A stretch of DNA of 64,000 nucleotides from Aldehydirespirator sp965261105 (GCA_965261105.1 CBDHCM010000006.1:1550001-1614000), one strand, 5' to 3'; positions 41,776 to 51,508 are shown, counted from the first letter of the stretch. Numbers and translations: made by a program. The notes: generated by a model from the sequence alone, not told the origin.

Positions 41776-42486
41776 TCACCGATCTTGTGCCGACGCGTTC
41801 CATTGTGACATGCCCCGCAAACCCCGGCGGGGACGCTCCCCGAAGAGGCTCCGCCCGACCCGGACCATCGTCGCGCCCTCGGCCACGGCCACCTCGAGGT
41901 CGTCGGTCATGCCCATCGAGCAGTGCGGCAATCCGAAGGAGTCGACCAGCCTGCGCAGATCCCTGAAACTGCTGCGCGCCTCCTCGGAGGGCCCTGGGGG
42001 GCCGATGCCCATAAGGCCGACCAGACGGAGTCCGGCGTCGGCGGCAGCCGAGGCCAGCAGCTCGGCGTCGGAGAACGCGCAGCCCCCCTTGGAATCCTCA
42101 CCCGAGATGTTCACCTGGATCATCACCTCCGACCCGGGGGCGCGCCGGCCGATCTCGCGGGCCAACTCGACCCGGTCGACGGTCTGCCAGACGTCGACGC
42201 AGCCGGCCAGCACCTTGACCTTGTTCCGCTGCAGCCGGCCGACGAAGTGGACCCGGGGCCTCGGCAGCGACGAAACCTCGACGATCTTGGCCACGCATTC
42301 CTGGGCGTAGTTCTCGCCGATGTCGCCGATGCCGCACGCGGCGGCCGCATCGATGGCCCACGCCCCGAGCGCCTTGGTGACGGCAATGACGGTGACGCCT
42401 TGGTCGCCGGCGCCGGCGATTCGGGCCCGCAGCGCCTCGTAGCGCCCGGCGAGAGCGGCGGCGGCCGCCGCCGACGGCGCGCTCAT
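41776..42486 (-). CDS. PLP homeostasis protein (YggS/PLPBP)
   Basis: This PLP-binding TIM-barrel protein controls vitamin B6 and amino-acid balance and has no known catalytic reaction. From the ATG at 42486, which overlaps the pgeF stop (ATGA), it has 236 residues. The PLP lysine is in VTVIAVTKALGAWAID, followed by IGENYAQECVAKI, VHFVGRLQRNKV and the phosphate loop SMGMTDDLEVAVAEGATMVR with VGRSLFG. It sits between pgeF and sepF, the order found in many Gram-positive bacteria. Confidence 0.95.
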   Translation of the reverse strand: MSAPSAAAAAALAGRYEALRARIAGAGDQGVTVIAVTKALGAWAIDAAAACGIGDIGENYAQECVAKIVEVSSLPRPRVHFVGRLQRNKVKVLAGCVDVWQTVDRVELAREIGRRAPGSEVMIQVNISGEDSKGGCAFSDAELLASAAADAGLRLVGLMGIGPPGPSEEARSSFRDLRRLVDSFGLPHCSMGMTDDLEVAVAEGATMVRVGRSLFGERPRRGLRGMSQWNASAQDR

Positions 42487-43190
42487 CGCTTCTCCAACCG
42501 GGCCGCAGTCGCTTGGCGGCTTCGGTCGCCGCGGACTCTGTGGGAGAAGAAGCCGTCCCGGGCGGTGTCGAGTCCGAGATCCTCCACATCGCTGACGCCG
42601 GCTGCACCCAGCGCGCCGCGCGCCGCGGCCCACAGGTCAAGGGCCGGGGCGCCCCACGAGGTGACCCCGGCCACGTCACAGCCGGCGGCCGCGGCCACCG
42701 CAGCCAGATCGTCCGCGCCGAACTCATAGCTTGAGGGCCTGATGATCGGGCCGACCACGGCCCGAAGGTCCGTCGCCGCCGCGGCGGGCGCGGCGCGGCG
42801 CACGCCATCGACGACCCCGCCGATCACTCCGGCCACGATGCCGCGCCAGCCGGCGTGGGCCATGCCCAGCACACCGTCGCCGACGACGACGACCGGGGCG
42901 CAGTCGGCGGTGTGGAGGGCGAGGACGGCCTCCGGCACGGCCGTGACCGCACCGTCGGCCACCGCCCCGGCGCAGCCGCCCGGCTCGGTGACGCCCACGA
43001 CGTCGGCGCCGTGCACCTGCCTGAGCCAAGTCCATCGACCGCTCATGAGGGTCTGGCGCCGACGCTCGAGGAACTCGTCGCGGCCGGGGCCGGGGTGGCC
43101 GCGGTAGCAGCGAAAGTCGCCCTCGGAGATCTGCGAGCAGCGGACCCTGACCAACCATCCGTCTCCGGCCGGCACGAGCCGCTCGATCAC
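42483..43190 (-). CDS. pgeF: PgeF/YfiH-family (DUF152) peptidoglycan editing or purine nucleoside phosphorylase-like protein
   Basis: The 235-residue protein has the family metal triad: the His in WLRQVHGADVVGV, the Cys in ALHTADCAPVVVVGD and the His in GMAHAGWRGIVAG. Members have been described as multicopper-like oxidases, purine nucleoside phosphorylases and editors of wrong residues in the peptidoglycan stem. The usual second cysteine region GPxIxxCCYEV is changed here to GPIIRPSSYEF. It lies between ftsZ and yggS, in agreement with a cell-wall role. Confidence 0.92.
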   Translation of the reverse strand: MIERLVPAGDGWLVRVRCSQISEGDFRCYRGHPGPGRDEFLERRRQTLMSGRWTWLRQVHGADVVGVTEPGGCAGAVADGAVTAVPEAVLALHTADCAPVVVVGDGVLGMAHAGWRGIVAGVIGGVVDGVRRAAPAAAATDLRAVVGPIIRPSSYEFGADDLAAVAAAAGCDVAGVTSWGAPALDLWAAARGALGAAGVSDVEDLGLDTARDGFFSHRVRGDRSRQATAARLEKR

Positions 43191-43226
43191 GCAGCTACCA
43201 ATCCCGGGCCGGGACCGGCGGCGCGG

Positions 43227-44354
43227 TCATCTCAGGAAGTCGGGAACATCGAACTCGTCGTTGAGGTCGAGGCCGCTAGGAGCGTCCGAGTGCTCGGCCG
43301 TGGCGAACACGTCGGCGATCTGCAGGTCCTCCTCGCCGGTCCCCGCGGTCTGCCTCCGGTCCCGCCGGTTGCGGCGCTCCCGCCCGGTGCCGCCGTAGGT
43401 CTGCCGGTCGCTCTCGAACCCCGCGGCTATCACGGTGACCCGGACCTCGTCTCCAAAAGCGTCGTCGATCACGGTTCCGAAGATGATGTTGGCATCCTGG
43501 TGCGCGACCGAGTGCACCACTTCGGCCGCCTCGTTCACCTCCATCAGACCCAGGCTCGACGAGCCCGAGATGTTGAGAAGGATGCCCTGGGAGCGATCAA
43601 TCGAGGACTCGAGCAGCGGGCTGGAGATTGCGCCGCGGGCGGCGGCCACGGCCCGCCCCTCCCCGCTGGCGGACCCGACGCCCATGAGGGCGCTGCCGGC
43701 CTCGGTCAGCACCGTGCGCACGTCGGCAAAGTCGACATTGATCAGCCCCGGCGTGGTGATGAGGTTGGTGATTCCGCCGACGCCCTGCATAAGCACTTCG
43801 TCGGCCATGCGGAAGGCGTTGAGCATCGAGGTCTTCTCGTCGGCGATGGCTATGAGCCGGTCGTTGGGGATGACGATCAGGGTGTCGACCTTCTCCTTGA
43901 GGCGCTGGATCCCCTCCTCGGCCTGCACGGAGCGCCGCGACCCCTCGAAGCTGAAGGGCCGGGTGACCACTCCTATCGTGAGCGCGCCGGAACTCTTGGC
44001 CACCTCGGCCACGACCGGAGCGGCGCCGGTGCCAGTGCCCCCGCCCTTGCCCGCAGTGATGAACACCATGTCGGATCCGTTGAGGGCCTCGCGGATCTCG
44101 TCGATGTGCTCCTCGGCAGCCTGCTTCCCGATCTCGGGATCGCTGCCGGCACCCAGGCCGCGCGTCAGGTTGCGGCCGATGTCGATCCGCAGGTCGGCGT
44201 CGCTCAGGCTGAGGGCCTGGGCGTCGGTGTTGGCCGCAATGAACTCCACGCCCCGCAGGCCCGCGTCGATCATCCGGTTCACGGCGTTGACGCCGCCGCC
44301 TCCGACCCCGACCACCCTGATGACGGCGATGTAGTTGTGAGAGTCGGCCATCAC
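43227..44354 (-). CDS. ftsZ: Cell division tubulin FtsZ
   Basis: FtsZ polymerises with GTP into the division ring. The 375-residue protein has the nucleotide-binding opening VVGVGGGGVNAVNRMI, the tubulin signature AGKGGGTGTGAAPV, and the synergy loop NVDFADVRTVLTEAGSALMG. A short linker with Arg-rich sequence leads to the C-terminal peptide LNDEFDVPDFLR that binds SepF. The first or second Met may be the start. The gene is separated from ftsQ by 238 bases, so it probably has its own promoter. Confidence 0.98.
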   Translation of the reverse strand: MMADSHNYIAVIRVVGVGGGGVNAVNRMIDAGLRGVEFIAANTDAQALSLSDADLRIDIGRNLTRGLGAGSDPEIGKQAAEEHIDEIREALNGSDMVFITAGKGGGTGTGAAPVVAEVAKSSGALTIGVVTRPFSFEGSRRSVQAEEGIQRLKEKVDTLIVIPNDRLIAIADEKTSMLNAFRMADEVLMQGVGGITNLITTPGLINVDFADVRTVLTEAGSALMGVGSASGEGRAVAAARGAISSPLLESSIDRSQGILLNISGSSSLGLMEVNEAAEVVHSVAHQDANIIFGTVIDDAFGDEVRVTVIAAGFESDRQTYGGTGRERRNRRDRRQTAGTGEEDLQIADVFATAEHSDAPSGLDLNDEFDVPDFLR

Positions 44355-44436
44355 CGCGTCAACCTCCCTGACTTGCGATCACTGCATCTTAGAGCCCGCA
44401 GCGGAGATGACGGGTCACGGCGGCGAAGTCGGGGCA

Positions 44437-44561
44437 CAAGAGGCCGAGCGGGTAGGTCGCGATTCCATGAGGATTCCGCGGGGCCCTTAGCGAGGCCGTG
44501 GCCCGAGCGGCCCGTGAGCGCAGCGAACAAGAGCGGGAATCACAACCCTTCACCGTGAGGC
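44437..44561. repeat. Dispersed repeat, copy B, in the ftsZ-ftsQ gap
   Basis: 44489-44561 is 93 percent identical to 3873-3945, and 44437-44450 repeats the CAAGAGGCCGAGCG module. Apart from these the gap of 238 bases (44355-44592) holds no gene. The repeat lies between the end of ftsQ and the presumed ftsZ promoter, where it could act as a transcript boundary. Confidence 0.85.
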
Positions 44562-44592
44562 ACATGCGACCTGTCAGCGCTCGTTCCGAGCC

Positions 44593-45387
44593 TCACCCGC
44601 CGGGCCGGCAATGATCATGGCGGGTCACGGTGGCAATGTCGGGCATTGTCACGTCGATTTTTGTGATGCACTCGAGTTCGGTGCCCGCCAGCACGGCACG
44701 AACCGCGTTCATCTTGTCTTCCAACAGGACCGGCTCGCCAAGGACCACTGCGGCTCCGCCGCGCAATTTCAGGCCGAGCCGCTCGCCGCCGGCGTCGAGC
44801 GTGACGGTTGTCAACCAGGAGCGCAGGTCGTCGGGCATGGCGGCGACGACGGCCAGCGGACCGTCCGCCGCGGTGTGTATCTCGCCGAGCCGACCCGCGA
44901 ATGGCACGGAAACGCGTGTCACCTCAAGCGGCTCGGCCGTGGACGGCGCCCAGTCGATCGCGTACCCGTGGGCGTCAATCAGCGCCGTGCGGCCCCCGGA
45001 GGCGGGGACCGCGGCCACCGGCACGCGGGGCTCGACTGCGATGCGCACCGTGGCCGGCCAGTCCCGCCACACCCGCGCCGACCTAACCCACGGCAGCGAA
45101 GCAACTGACCTCTCGGCCGCCTCGAGGTCCAGCGAGAGCATCGGCATGCCGGTGGACAAGCCCGTTTGCTCGAGGATCTCGTCGCTTCGATCGGCGGCGG
45201 CGTGGCCGATGTCGACCCGGTCGACGTCCATCAGCGGCGTGCGGCTGATGCCGAACGCGGCCGCAGCCGCCAGCGCGACGCATGCCAGGGTGGCCAGGAT
45301 GTGCAGGCGCCGGCGACCATGCGCCCGCAGCACCGCGGTTCGTCGAGCCCTCATGCGCGGGTCCACGGCTACGGCCGCATCGCTCAC
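44593..45387 (-). CDS. ftsQ: Cell division protein FtsQ
   Basis: FtsQ links the cytoplasmic and outer parts of the divisome. The 264-residue protein has a short basic cytoplasmic N-terminus, one membrane helix (LHILATLACVALAAAAAFGI), a POTRA domain (MDVDRVDIGHAAADRSDEIL, LPWVRSARVWRDWPATVRI) and a beta domain ending in ITKIDVTMPDIATVT. Its start overlaps the murB stop (ATGA). ftsA, often next to ftsQ in other bacteria, is absent as expected for this lineage. Confidence 0.93.
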   Translation of the reverse strand: MSDAAVAVDPRMRARRTAVLRAHGRRRLHILATLACVALAAAAAFGISRTPLMDVDRVDIGHAAADRSDEILEQTGLSTGMPMLSLDLEAAERSVASLPWVRSARVWRDWPATVRIAVEPRVPVAAVPASGGRTALIDAHGYAIDWAPSTAEPLEVTRVSVPFAGRLGEIHTAADGPLAVVAAMPDDLRSWLTTVTLDAGGERLGLKLRGGAAVVLGEPVLLEDKMNAVRAVLAGTELECITKIDVTMPDIATVTRHDHCRPGG

Positions 45388-46343
45388 GGCATCTGCCAGG
45401 CCTCGAAGCCCACGAGACGGGTCTCCATGGCGAGCTCCACGCCGTGGTCCGCCTCAACCCGGCGGCGCACTTCGCGCATGACCTCGACGATGTCGGCGGC
45501 GCAGCCTCCCTCGTCGGACTGGATGAAGTTCGCGTGCTTGGACGAGACCTCCGCCGAGCCGATCCGGAGGCCCCTGGCGCCTGCGGACTCTATGAGGGCG
45601 CCCGCCGCGGCGTGCTCGGGGTTCGTGAACACCGACCCCGCGTTGCGACCCCCAGGCTGGTTGGCCCGTCGCCACTGAACTATCTCGGCCAGCTCTCGCC
45701 GGGCCGCCGACCGGTCCCCATATCTCAACTGGAGCTTTATGGACGCCACCACCTGGTGATTGGCGATGCTGCTGGAGCGGTAGCCGAGATGGAGGTCTGC
45801 GGCGGCGCGCACAGCCGCACCCCCCCGATGAAGGTCGACCACGACGGCGTCGACCAGCGACTCCGACATGTCCGAGCCGTGGCCGCCCGCGTTCATGCGG
45901 ACCGCTCCGCCGACGGTTCCGGGAACGCCCACGGCCCATTCGAAGCCGGTCAGGCCCGCACCGGCCGAGGCCCGGGCCAGGACCGGCAGCAGGGCCCCGC
46001 CGGAGGCGGTGACCGTCGTGCGATCTATCTCGAATCCCGCCAGTCCACTGCCGAGGGCGACCGCTAGGCCGTCGAAGCCCCGGTCGGCGACCAGCAGGTT
46101 GGACCCACGTCCGACCACGAGCACCGGCGTGGGTCCGGTGGCGGCGGCCGAGGCGGAGACGATGGAGGACAGCGTGTCGAGTTCGGCCCGGTCGTTCACG
46201 GTGACGAAGAGCTGCGCCGGCCCTCCGACTCGGTAAGTGGTGTGGGGAGCCAGACCGTAGTCGCGCCTCAGCGACGGACCGAGCAGCGAGTCGGCCAGCC
46301 TGCGGTCCAGATCGGCCGGCAAGTGCCGCACGGCGGCGGTCAT
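45384..46343 (-). CDS. murB: UDP-N-acetylenolpyruvoylglucosamine reductase MurB
   Basis: MurB reduces the enolpyruvyl group with NADPH and FAD to give UDP-MurNAc. The 319-residue protein shows HTTYRVGGPAQLFVTV, the FAD loop VLVVGRGSNLLVADRGFDG, GFEWAVGVPGTVGGAVRMNA and the catalytic GSVFTNPEHAAAG with SSKHANFIQSDEGG. The serine proton donor that is usual after GS/CxF is visible. It overlaps murC (ATGA) and ftsQ (ATGA). Confidence 0.97.
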   Translation of the reverse strand: MTAAVRHLPADLDRRLADSLLGPSLRRDYGLAPHTTYRVGGPAQLFVTVNDRAELDTLSSIVSASAAATGPTPVLVVGRGSNLLVADRGFDGLAVALGSGLAGFEIDRTTVTASGGALLPVLARASAGAGLTGFEWAVGVPGTVGGAVRMNAGGHGSDMSESLVDAVVVDLHRGGAAVRAAADLHLGYRSSSIANHQVVASIKLQLRYGDRSAARRELAEIVQWRRANQPGGRNAGSVFTNPEHAAAGALIESAGARGLRIGSAEVSSKHANFIQSDEGGCAADIVEVMREVRRRVEADHGVELAMETRLVGFEAWQMP

Positions 46344-47755
46344 CGGCCCGCCTTCGCCGGCTCAGGCTGCCGGCGGGGCGGACGGGCCCCGAGGCGCTCG
46401 ATCACCATGTCCGGCACCGACGTGAGGTCGCCGGCGCCGAGCGTCAGGCAGAGGTCGCCGGGGCGCAGCCGGCCCACCAGCCAGTCGGCGACCTCGTCGA
46501 GCCGGGGCAGCCACGTCACCGACGACCACGGATGGGCGTCGAGCACCGCGTCGAGCACGACCTTGGATGTCACCCCTGGCCGGGGGGCCTCGCCCGACGG
46601 GTAGATCCCGGTGAGCACTAGGTGGTTGGCGTCGGTGAAGGAGTGCGCGAAGTCAGCGCCGATCGATGCGATGCGGCTGTAGCGGTGCGGCTGGAAGACG
46701 CACACCACCCTGCGCCAGTCACCGGTGCGGGCCGCGGCGAGCGCCGCGGCGACCTCGCTGGGAAGGTGGGCGTAGTCGTCCACGAACGTGACGCCCGCGA
46801 CATCGCCGCGGAACTCGAAGCGGCGCGCCACGCCCCCGAATCGGGCCAACGCTCGGGCCGCGTCGTCGAACGAAGCGCCCGCGGCCATTGCCGTCACTGC
46901 CGCAGCGGCCGCGTTGCGGGCATTGTGCAGGCCCGGGGTCGGCAGGGTGATGCGTCCCAGTCTGGCCTGCCCGTTGTACAGGTCGAAGGCGGACACGGGC
47001 ATCTGCAGCGAGACGGCGCTCATGCGGAAGTCGGCGTCGGGGCCGGTTCCGTAGGTCACGGCGCCGGCGGCGGCGCCGAGCCGGGCCGCAACCGGGTCGT
47101 CCGCGCACACGACTCGGTGGCGGGCTGAGGCCAGGAAGCTGCCGAAGGCGTCGACGAGGGCGGATGGCGTGCCGTGGTAGGTGTCCAAGTGATCGGGCTC
47201 GACGCTGGTCACCACGGCCACCTCGGCGTCGATGGACAGGAAGGTCCGGTCGCTCTCGTCGGCCTCCACCACGAACCATTCGCCGGTGTCCCACATCGCT
47301 CCGGTGCCGATCTCGTTGACGTCGCCGCCGATGATGAACGAGGGGTTGAGTCCCGCCTCCCGCAGCGCCAGGGCCAGCATCGAGCTGGTCGTGGTCTTGC
47401 CGTGCGTGCCGGCCACCGCGATCGTCCTGCGGCGGGAGGCGATGGCGGGCAGGATCTCGCTGCGACGCACCACGGGGACGCCGCGGCCCACCGCCGCCCG
47501 GACCTCGGGGTTGCTGTCGCGGATGGCCGAGGAAATGGCGACCAGGGCGGCGTCGGCGACGTTGGCGGGATCGTGGCCGATGGTGATCGGCACTCCCTCG
47601 GCCCGGAGCCTGGCCACCACCGGACCGTCGCGCAGATCCGACCCCGACACCCGGTGGCCCATCGAGCGCAGCACCGACGCGATGGCGCCCATGCCTGCTC
47701 CGCCCGCACCCACCACATGGATCGCCTGGGGCACCGAGAGGTCGATGGGACTCAC
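46340..47755 (-). CDS. murC: UDP-N-acetylmuramate--L-alanine ligase MurC
   Basis: MurC adds L-Ala to UDP-MurNAc. I place the start at the GTG at 47755 (VSPIDLSVPQAIHVVGAGGAGMG), which overlaps the murG stop by GTGA and gives 471 residues. The ATP loop is TIAVAGTHGKTTTSSMLALA. VVEADESDRTFLSI, the central TSVEPDHLDTY and the C-terminal FVDDYAHLPSEVAAAL are family marks. It is encoded in the conserved murG-murC-murB order. Confidence 0.97.
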   Translation of the reverse strand: MSPIDLSVPQAIHVVGAGGAGMGAIASVLRSMGHRVSGSDLRDGPVVARLRAEGVPITIGHDPANVADAALVAISSAIRDSNPEVRAAVGRGVPVVRRSEILPAIASRRRTIAVAGTHGKTTTSSMLALALREAGLNPSFIIGGDVNEIGTGAMWDTGEWFVVEADESDRTFLSIDAEVAVVTSVEPDHLDTYHGTPSALVDAFGSFLASARHRVVCADDPVAARLGAAAGAVTYGTGPDADFRMSAVSLQMPVSAFDLYNGQARLGRITLPTPGLHNARNAAAAAVTAMAAGASFDDAARALARFGGVARRFEFRGDVAGVTFVDDYAHLPSEVAAALAAARTGDWRRVVCVFQPHRYSRIASIGADFAHSFTDANHLVLTGIYPSGEAPRPGVTSKVVLDAVLDAHPWSSVTWLPRLDEVADWLVGRLRPGDLCLTLGAGDLTSVPDMVIERLGARPPRRQPEPAKAGR

Positions 47756-48939
47756 TTGGTGGCCTCCCGCTCGCGCGGGCGCGGCCGGGTCGCGCACCTC
47801 TCGGCTAGATCCACCACCGCGCGGGCCGCATCGGGCCGGGCCAGCGCTCCGGCGGCTCCGGCCATGGAGGCGAGGCGATCGGGATCCGCCAGCAGGGCGT
47901 CGACCTCCGAGGCGAGGCGGGCCCCGTCGAGTTCGGCGTCGCTGACGATGACTGCCCCGCCGGCCGCGGCAAGCCGGCGGGCGTTGGCGGTCTGGTGATC
48001 GCCGGGCGCTCCCGGCAGCGGCACGAGCACCGCCGGCACGCCCACCGAGGCCAGTTCGGCCACCGTGGTGGCGCCGGCTCGGCTTACCACCAGGTCGGCT
48101 GCCGCATAGACGGCTGCCATGTTCTCCTCGTAGGCGACCAGGTCGTATGCCGGCGCGCCCTCTCGGTCTGCGGCCCCGCGGCGCGACAGGTCGTCGTAGT
48201 CGCGGCGCCCCGCGATGTGGCGGATGTGGAGATCGCCTCGGGCCCCCCACAGCTCCACCGCCCCGGCTACGGCCTCGTTGATTCTCCGGGAGCCGAGGGA
48301 GCCTCCGAACACGGCCACGAGGCGGCGCTCGGTGTCCACGCCCAGCGCGGCCCGCGCCGCGGCTCTCCCCGCGGCGCGGTCGGCGGCCAGCACCTCTGTC
48401 CGCACCGGGTTGCCGGTCCAGGTGGCGCCGGGCAGGTCGGTGGCCTCGAAGGCGGTGGCTGCGCCCGCCGCGAACCGGCCCAGCAGCCGGTTGGCCAGGC
48501 CCGGCACGGCGTTCTGCTCGGCGATCACCAGCGGCACGCGCAGCAGGGCCGCGGCCGCTCCGCAGGCCGCCGAGGCGTAGCCGCCCAACCCCAGGACGAC
48601 CGCGGGCCGGCGGCGTCTCAGGACGATCACGGCCTGCACGAAGGCCCGGGCGAGTCCGGCCGCGGCGGCCACGTTGGACAGGGCGAGCCTGCGCTGCAAA
48701 CCCCGTCCCGGCAGCGCGGTGAGTCCGAATCCCGCCTCGACAACCAGCCGGGTCTCGACGCCCCGAGAGCTGCCGACGAAGTGCACGGCCTCGCGGGGAG
48801 CGCCCCGTTCGACGATCTCGCGGCCGATGCTGATTCCCGGCAGCACGTGGCCCGCCGTACCGCCGCCGGCGATCACGGCCCAGGTGGCGCCGGAGTGTCC
48901 GCTCGCCCGCGGCGGCCGTCGCGACGCTGACACCCTCAT
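47752..48939 (-). CDS. murG: Lipid II synthase MurG (GlcNAc transferase)
   Basis: MurG transfers GlcNAc to lipid I at the inner face of the membrane. From the ATG at 48939, overlapping the ftsW stop by ATGA, it has 395 residues. The G-loops are VIAGGGTAGHVLPGISIG and VLGLGGYASAACG, the donor site is VFGGSLGSRRINEAV, and SRAGATTVAELASVGVPAVL with PGAPGDHQTANARRL closes the UDP-GlcNAc pocket. The N-terminal 15 residues are basic. Confidence 0.96.
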   Translation of the reverse strand: MRVSASRRPPRASGHSGATWAVIAGGGTAGHVLPGISIGREIVERGAPREAVHFVGSSRGVETRLVVEAGFGLTALPGRGLQRRLALSNVAAAAGLARAFVQAVIVLRRRRPAVVLGLGGYASAACGAAAALLRVPLVIAEQNAVPGLANRLLGRFAAGAATAFEATDLPGATWTGNPVRTEVLAADRAAGRAAARAALGVDTERRLVAVFGGSLGSRRINEAVAGAVELWGARGDLHIRHIAGRRDYDDLSRRGAADREGAPAYDLVAYEENMAAVYAAADLVVSRAGATTVAELASVGVPAVLVPLPGAPGDHQTANARRLAAAGGAVIVSDAELDGARLASEVDALLADPDRLASMAGAAGALARPDAARAVVDLAERCATRPRPREREATK

Positions 48940-50138
48940 CGGATCTGCCTCGCCACGTTGAGCAGCACTCCCATCGCGGCCATGGTCGTCACCAGGGAAC
49001 TTCCGCCGAACGACAGCAGCGGAAGGGTGATACCGACAACCGGGAACACCGCAACAACGGCGCCGATGTTCAGCGCTGCCTGGAGGATGATCCACGATGT
49101 GATGCCCACTGCGAGCAGCATTCCGAAGCGGTCCGGAGCCCTCAGCGCCACGCCCAGGCCCGTGGCCCCGATCACCACGAACAGCAGCACCACGAAAAGC
49201 GAGCCGACCATGCCGAGCTCTTCGCCTATTACCGCGAAGATGAAGTCGGTGTGCGCATACGGCAGGAAGCCCCACTTTGCCCGCCCGGAGCCGAGCCCCA
49301 ATCCCTCGATGCCGCCCGAAGCCATGGCGTGCAGCGACTGGAGTGTCTGGTAGCCGTTGCCGAAGGGGTCTTCCCAAGGGTCGATGAAGCCCAGTATGCG
49401 CGCCCTGCGCCAGGGAGAGTAGGCGATCAGCAGTGCGGACAAGCAGGCTCCGACCATGCAGGCCAAGGCCAGGTGGGACAGCCGCGCGCCCGCGAAGTAC
49501 AGCATCGCGACGGCCACGCCGGCAATCAGGAGGCTCGCTCCAAGATGGGGTTGCATCATCAGAAGCGCAGCCATGAGCCCTGTTAGCGCGAGGACAGGCT
49601 GGAGGGTGGACCGAGTGTCCTCCATGGGCCGCTCGGGCCGAGAAAGCAGATCCGCCACGAAGACCACGAAAGCGAGCTTGGCCGCCTCCGACGGCTGGAA
49701 GACGATCGAGCCCACCCCGAGCCAGCGCCGGGCGCCGTTGGCGCTGAGACCCACGCTGGGCACGGCAGTGAGTGCCAGCAGCAGCAGGGACGCGCCCATG
49801 CCCAGAGCTGCGGGTCGCCGCCAGCGGTGGTAGTCCACCCGCAGCAGCGCAAGCACCGCGACCGCGCCGACGGCGAGCCACCTGGCCTGGCTCTTGAACA
49901 GAGACCACGCTGAGTCTGTGCCGGACAAGCTGGGAGCCGCCGTGGCCGACAGCGCCATGACCAGGCCCAGCAGAGCTAGCGCGGCCACGGCCATGAAGAG
50001 AACCAGGAACAGGCCGGTGCGCCGGCCCATCGGGGGCCGCGGGCCGCTGCCGTCGGGCTGCGCTCTGGCCGCCGCGTGCCGGGATCGCGCCTCGAGCTGC
50101 GCCTGCCGGCGACCCCGGGAGTGTCTGGTCGCGATCAT
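48936..50138 (-). CDS. ftsW: Divisome SEDS peptidoglycan polymerase FtsW
   Basis: FtsW polymerises lipid II at the septum together with FtsI. From the ATG at 50138 it has 400 residues, a basic cytoplasmic N-terminus of about 45 residues and ten hydrophobic helices. Visible marks are ANGARRWLGVGSIVFQPSEA, the catalytic-loop region SGGIEGLGLGSGRAKWGFLP, AHTDFIFAVIGEELGMVGSL, and the C-terminal TLPLLSFGGSSLVTTMAAMG. It overlaps murD and murG by ATGA. Its place inside the mur genes distinguishes it from RodA. Confidence 0.96.
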   Translation of the reverse strand: MIATRHSRGRRQAQLEARSRHAAARAQPDGSGPRPPMGRRTGLFLVLFMAVAALALLGLVMALSATAAPSLSGTDSAWSLFKSQARWLAVGAVAVLALLRVDYHRWRRPAALGMGASLLLLALTAVPSVGLSANGARRWLGVGSIVFQPSEAAKLAFVVFVADLLSRPERPMEDTRSTLQPVLALTGLMAALLMMQPHLGASLLIAGVAVAMLYFAGARLSHLALACMVGACLSALLIAYSPWRRARILGFIDPWEDPFGNGYQTLQSLHAMASGGIEGLGLGSGRAKWGFLPYAHTDFIFAVIGEELGMVGSLFVVLLFVVIGATGLGVALRAPDRFGMLLAVGITSWIILQAALNIGAVVAVFPVVGITLPLLSFGGSSLVTTMAAMGVLLNVARQIR

Positions 50139-51508
50139 GACGGCATCGCCGGGCAGCCGGCTCGCAGCGCGAGCTCCCTCACTAGGCGGGCGAAGTCCTC
50201 GCCACGCGCCGCGTATCCCGAGTAGCGGTCGAAGGAGGCACAGGCGGGCGAGAGCAGCACGGCCGAGCCCGGCACCGCCGCGGAGGCGGCCAGCTCCACG
50301 GCCTCGCCCATGTCGCCCGCGACGAGCACCGGCCGCTCGGCCGCGAAGACCTCGGCCACCTCGGCGGCTGCCTCGCCGAAGGCCACCACGCAGCTCAGCC
50401 TGTCGACCGCGTCGAGCAACTTGCTGAGATCGAGGCCCTTGTTGCGGCCGCCCGCGATCAGCACGGCCGCCTCGAAGCCCCGCACCGCAGCGACCGTGGC
50501 GTGGGGAGTGGTTGCCTTGGAGTCGTCGTAGTAGGCGACACCGCCGATACAGGCCACCATCTGCACTCGATGGGCGCCCGGCTCGAACGAGCAGAGGGCC
50601 TGGCCCAGCCCCTCCACCGTTGCGCCCACTGCGGTTGAGGTGGCCGCAGCCGCCAGAGCGTTGGCGATGTCGTGGGGCATGGTCCGGCGCAGATCCCGCA
50701 CCGGAATCACGGGCCCCAGGGGGCCGGTCAGCACCTCGGTGTGGCGGTGCCAGTCGGCTGGGCCCTCCTGCGCGAACGTCCAAGCGTCGCGGCCGTCGGG
50801 AAGGTGGCCCATGACGGTCGGATCCAGCCGGTTGGCGATCGCGGTCGCGCCCGGCGGCAGGCATTGCCACAGCCGGGCCTTGGCCGCCTCGTACGAGGCC
50901 AGGTCGCGGTGGACGTCGAGATGGTCGGGAGCGAAGTTGAGCCAGCATGCCGCCTGAGGCTCGAAGCAGCGGCTGTGGGCGAGGCGGAACGACGACGCCT
51001 CGACCACGAACACCTCGACGTCGGCCCGCTCGATCGCGGTCACGAGGGGGAGGTCGTTGTTGCCCGCAGCCACCGAGGGCACGCCCGAGAACCTCAGCGC
51101 GGCCACCGCCATCTCGGTGACGGTGGTCTTGCCGCTGGTTCCGGTCACGGCCGCGATGGGCCGTGAGTCCCACGCTCTGGCCAGGTCGAGCTCGCTGGCT
51201 GTGGGCACGCCGCGTGCGGAAGCCGCGGCCAGCGCCCGGTGGTGCTCGGGCAGGCCCGGGGTTGGGATCATGGCGTCGGCGGACCGCACCAGTTGGTCGA
51301 GGCGGCTGTTGTCGGGGGCGATCTCCAGTTCCAGGCCGAGTGCGTCCGCCTCGGCAGTCGCAGTTGTGTCGGGACCGTCGTCGAAGGCCGCCACCGTGTG
51401 ACCCCTGGACACGAGCGCCCGGGCCACTGCCCGGTTGGTTGCGCCAAATCCGGCGAGCAGGATCGATGTGGGCACCTCGGCCAGTGCGGTGGTGGCTGTG
51501 GGGCTCAC
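50135..51508 (-). CDS. murD: UDP-N-acetylmuramoyl-L-alanine--D-glutamate ligase MurD
   Basis: MurD adds D-Glu to the muropeptide precursor. I start it at the GTG at 51508, overlapping the mraY stop (GTGA), for 457 residues. The N-terminal Rossmann-like domain is TSILLAGFGATNRAVARALV, the ATP loop is IAAVTGTSGKTTVTEMAV, and WLNFAPDHLDVHRDLASYEA and YYDDSKATTPHATVAAV are the later ligase motifs. The ending DRYSGYAARGEDFARLVREL is also typical. Confidence 0.96.
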   Translation of the reverse strand: MSPTATTALAEVPTSILLAGFGATNRAVARALVSRGHTVAAFDDGPDTTATAEADALGLELEIAPDNSRLDQLVRSADAMIPTPGLPEHHRALAAASARGVPTASELDLARAWDSRPIAAVTGTSGKTTVTEMAVAALRFSGVPSVAAGNNDLPLVTAIERADVEVFVVEASSFRLAHSRCFEPQAACWLNFAPDHLDVHRDLASYEAAKARLWQCLPPGATAIANRLDPTVMGHLPDGRDAWTFAQEGPADWHRHTEVLTGPLGPVIPVRDLRRTMPHDIANALAAAATSTAVGATVEGLGQALCSFEPGAHRVQMVACIGGVAYYDDSKATTPHATVAAVRGFEAAVLIAGGRNKGLDLSKLLDAVDRLSCVVAFGEAAAEVAEVFAAERPVLVAGDMGEAVELAASAAVPGSAVLLSPACASFDRYSGYAARGEDFARLVRELALRAGCPAMPS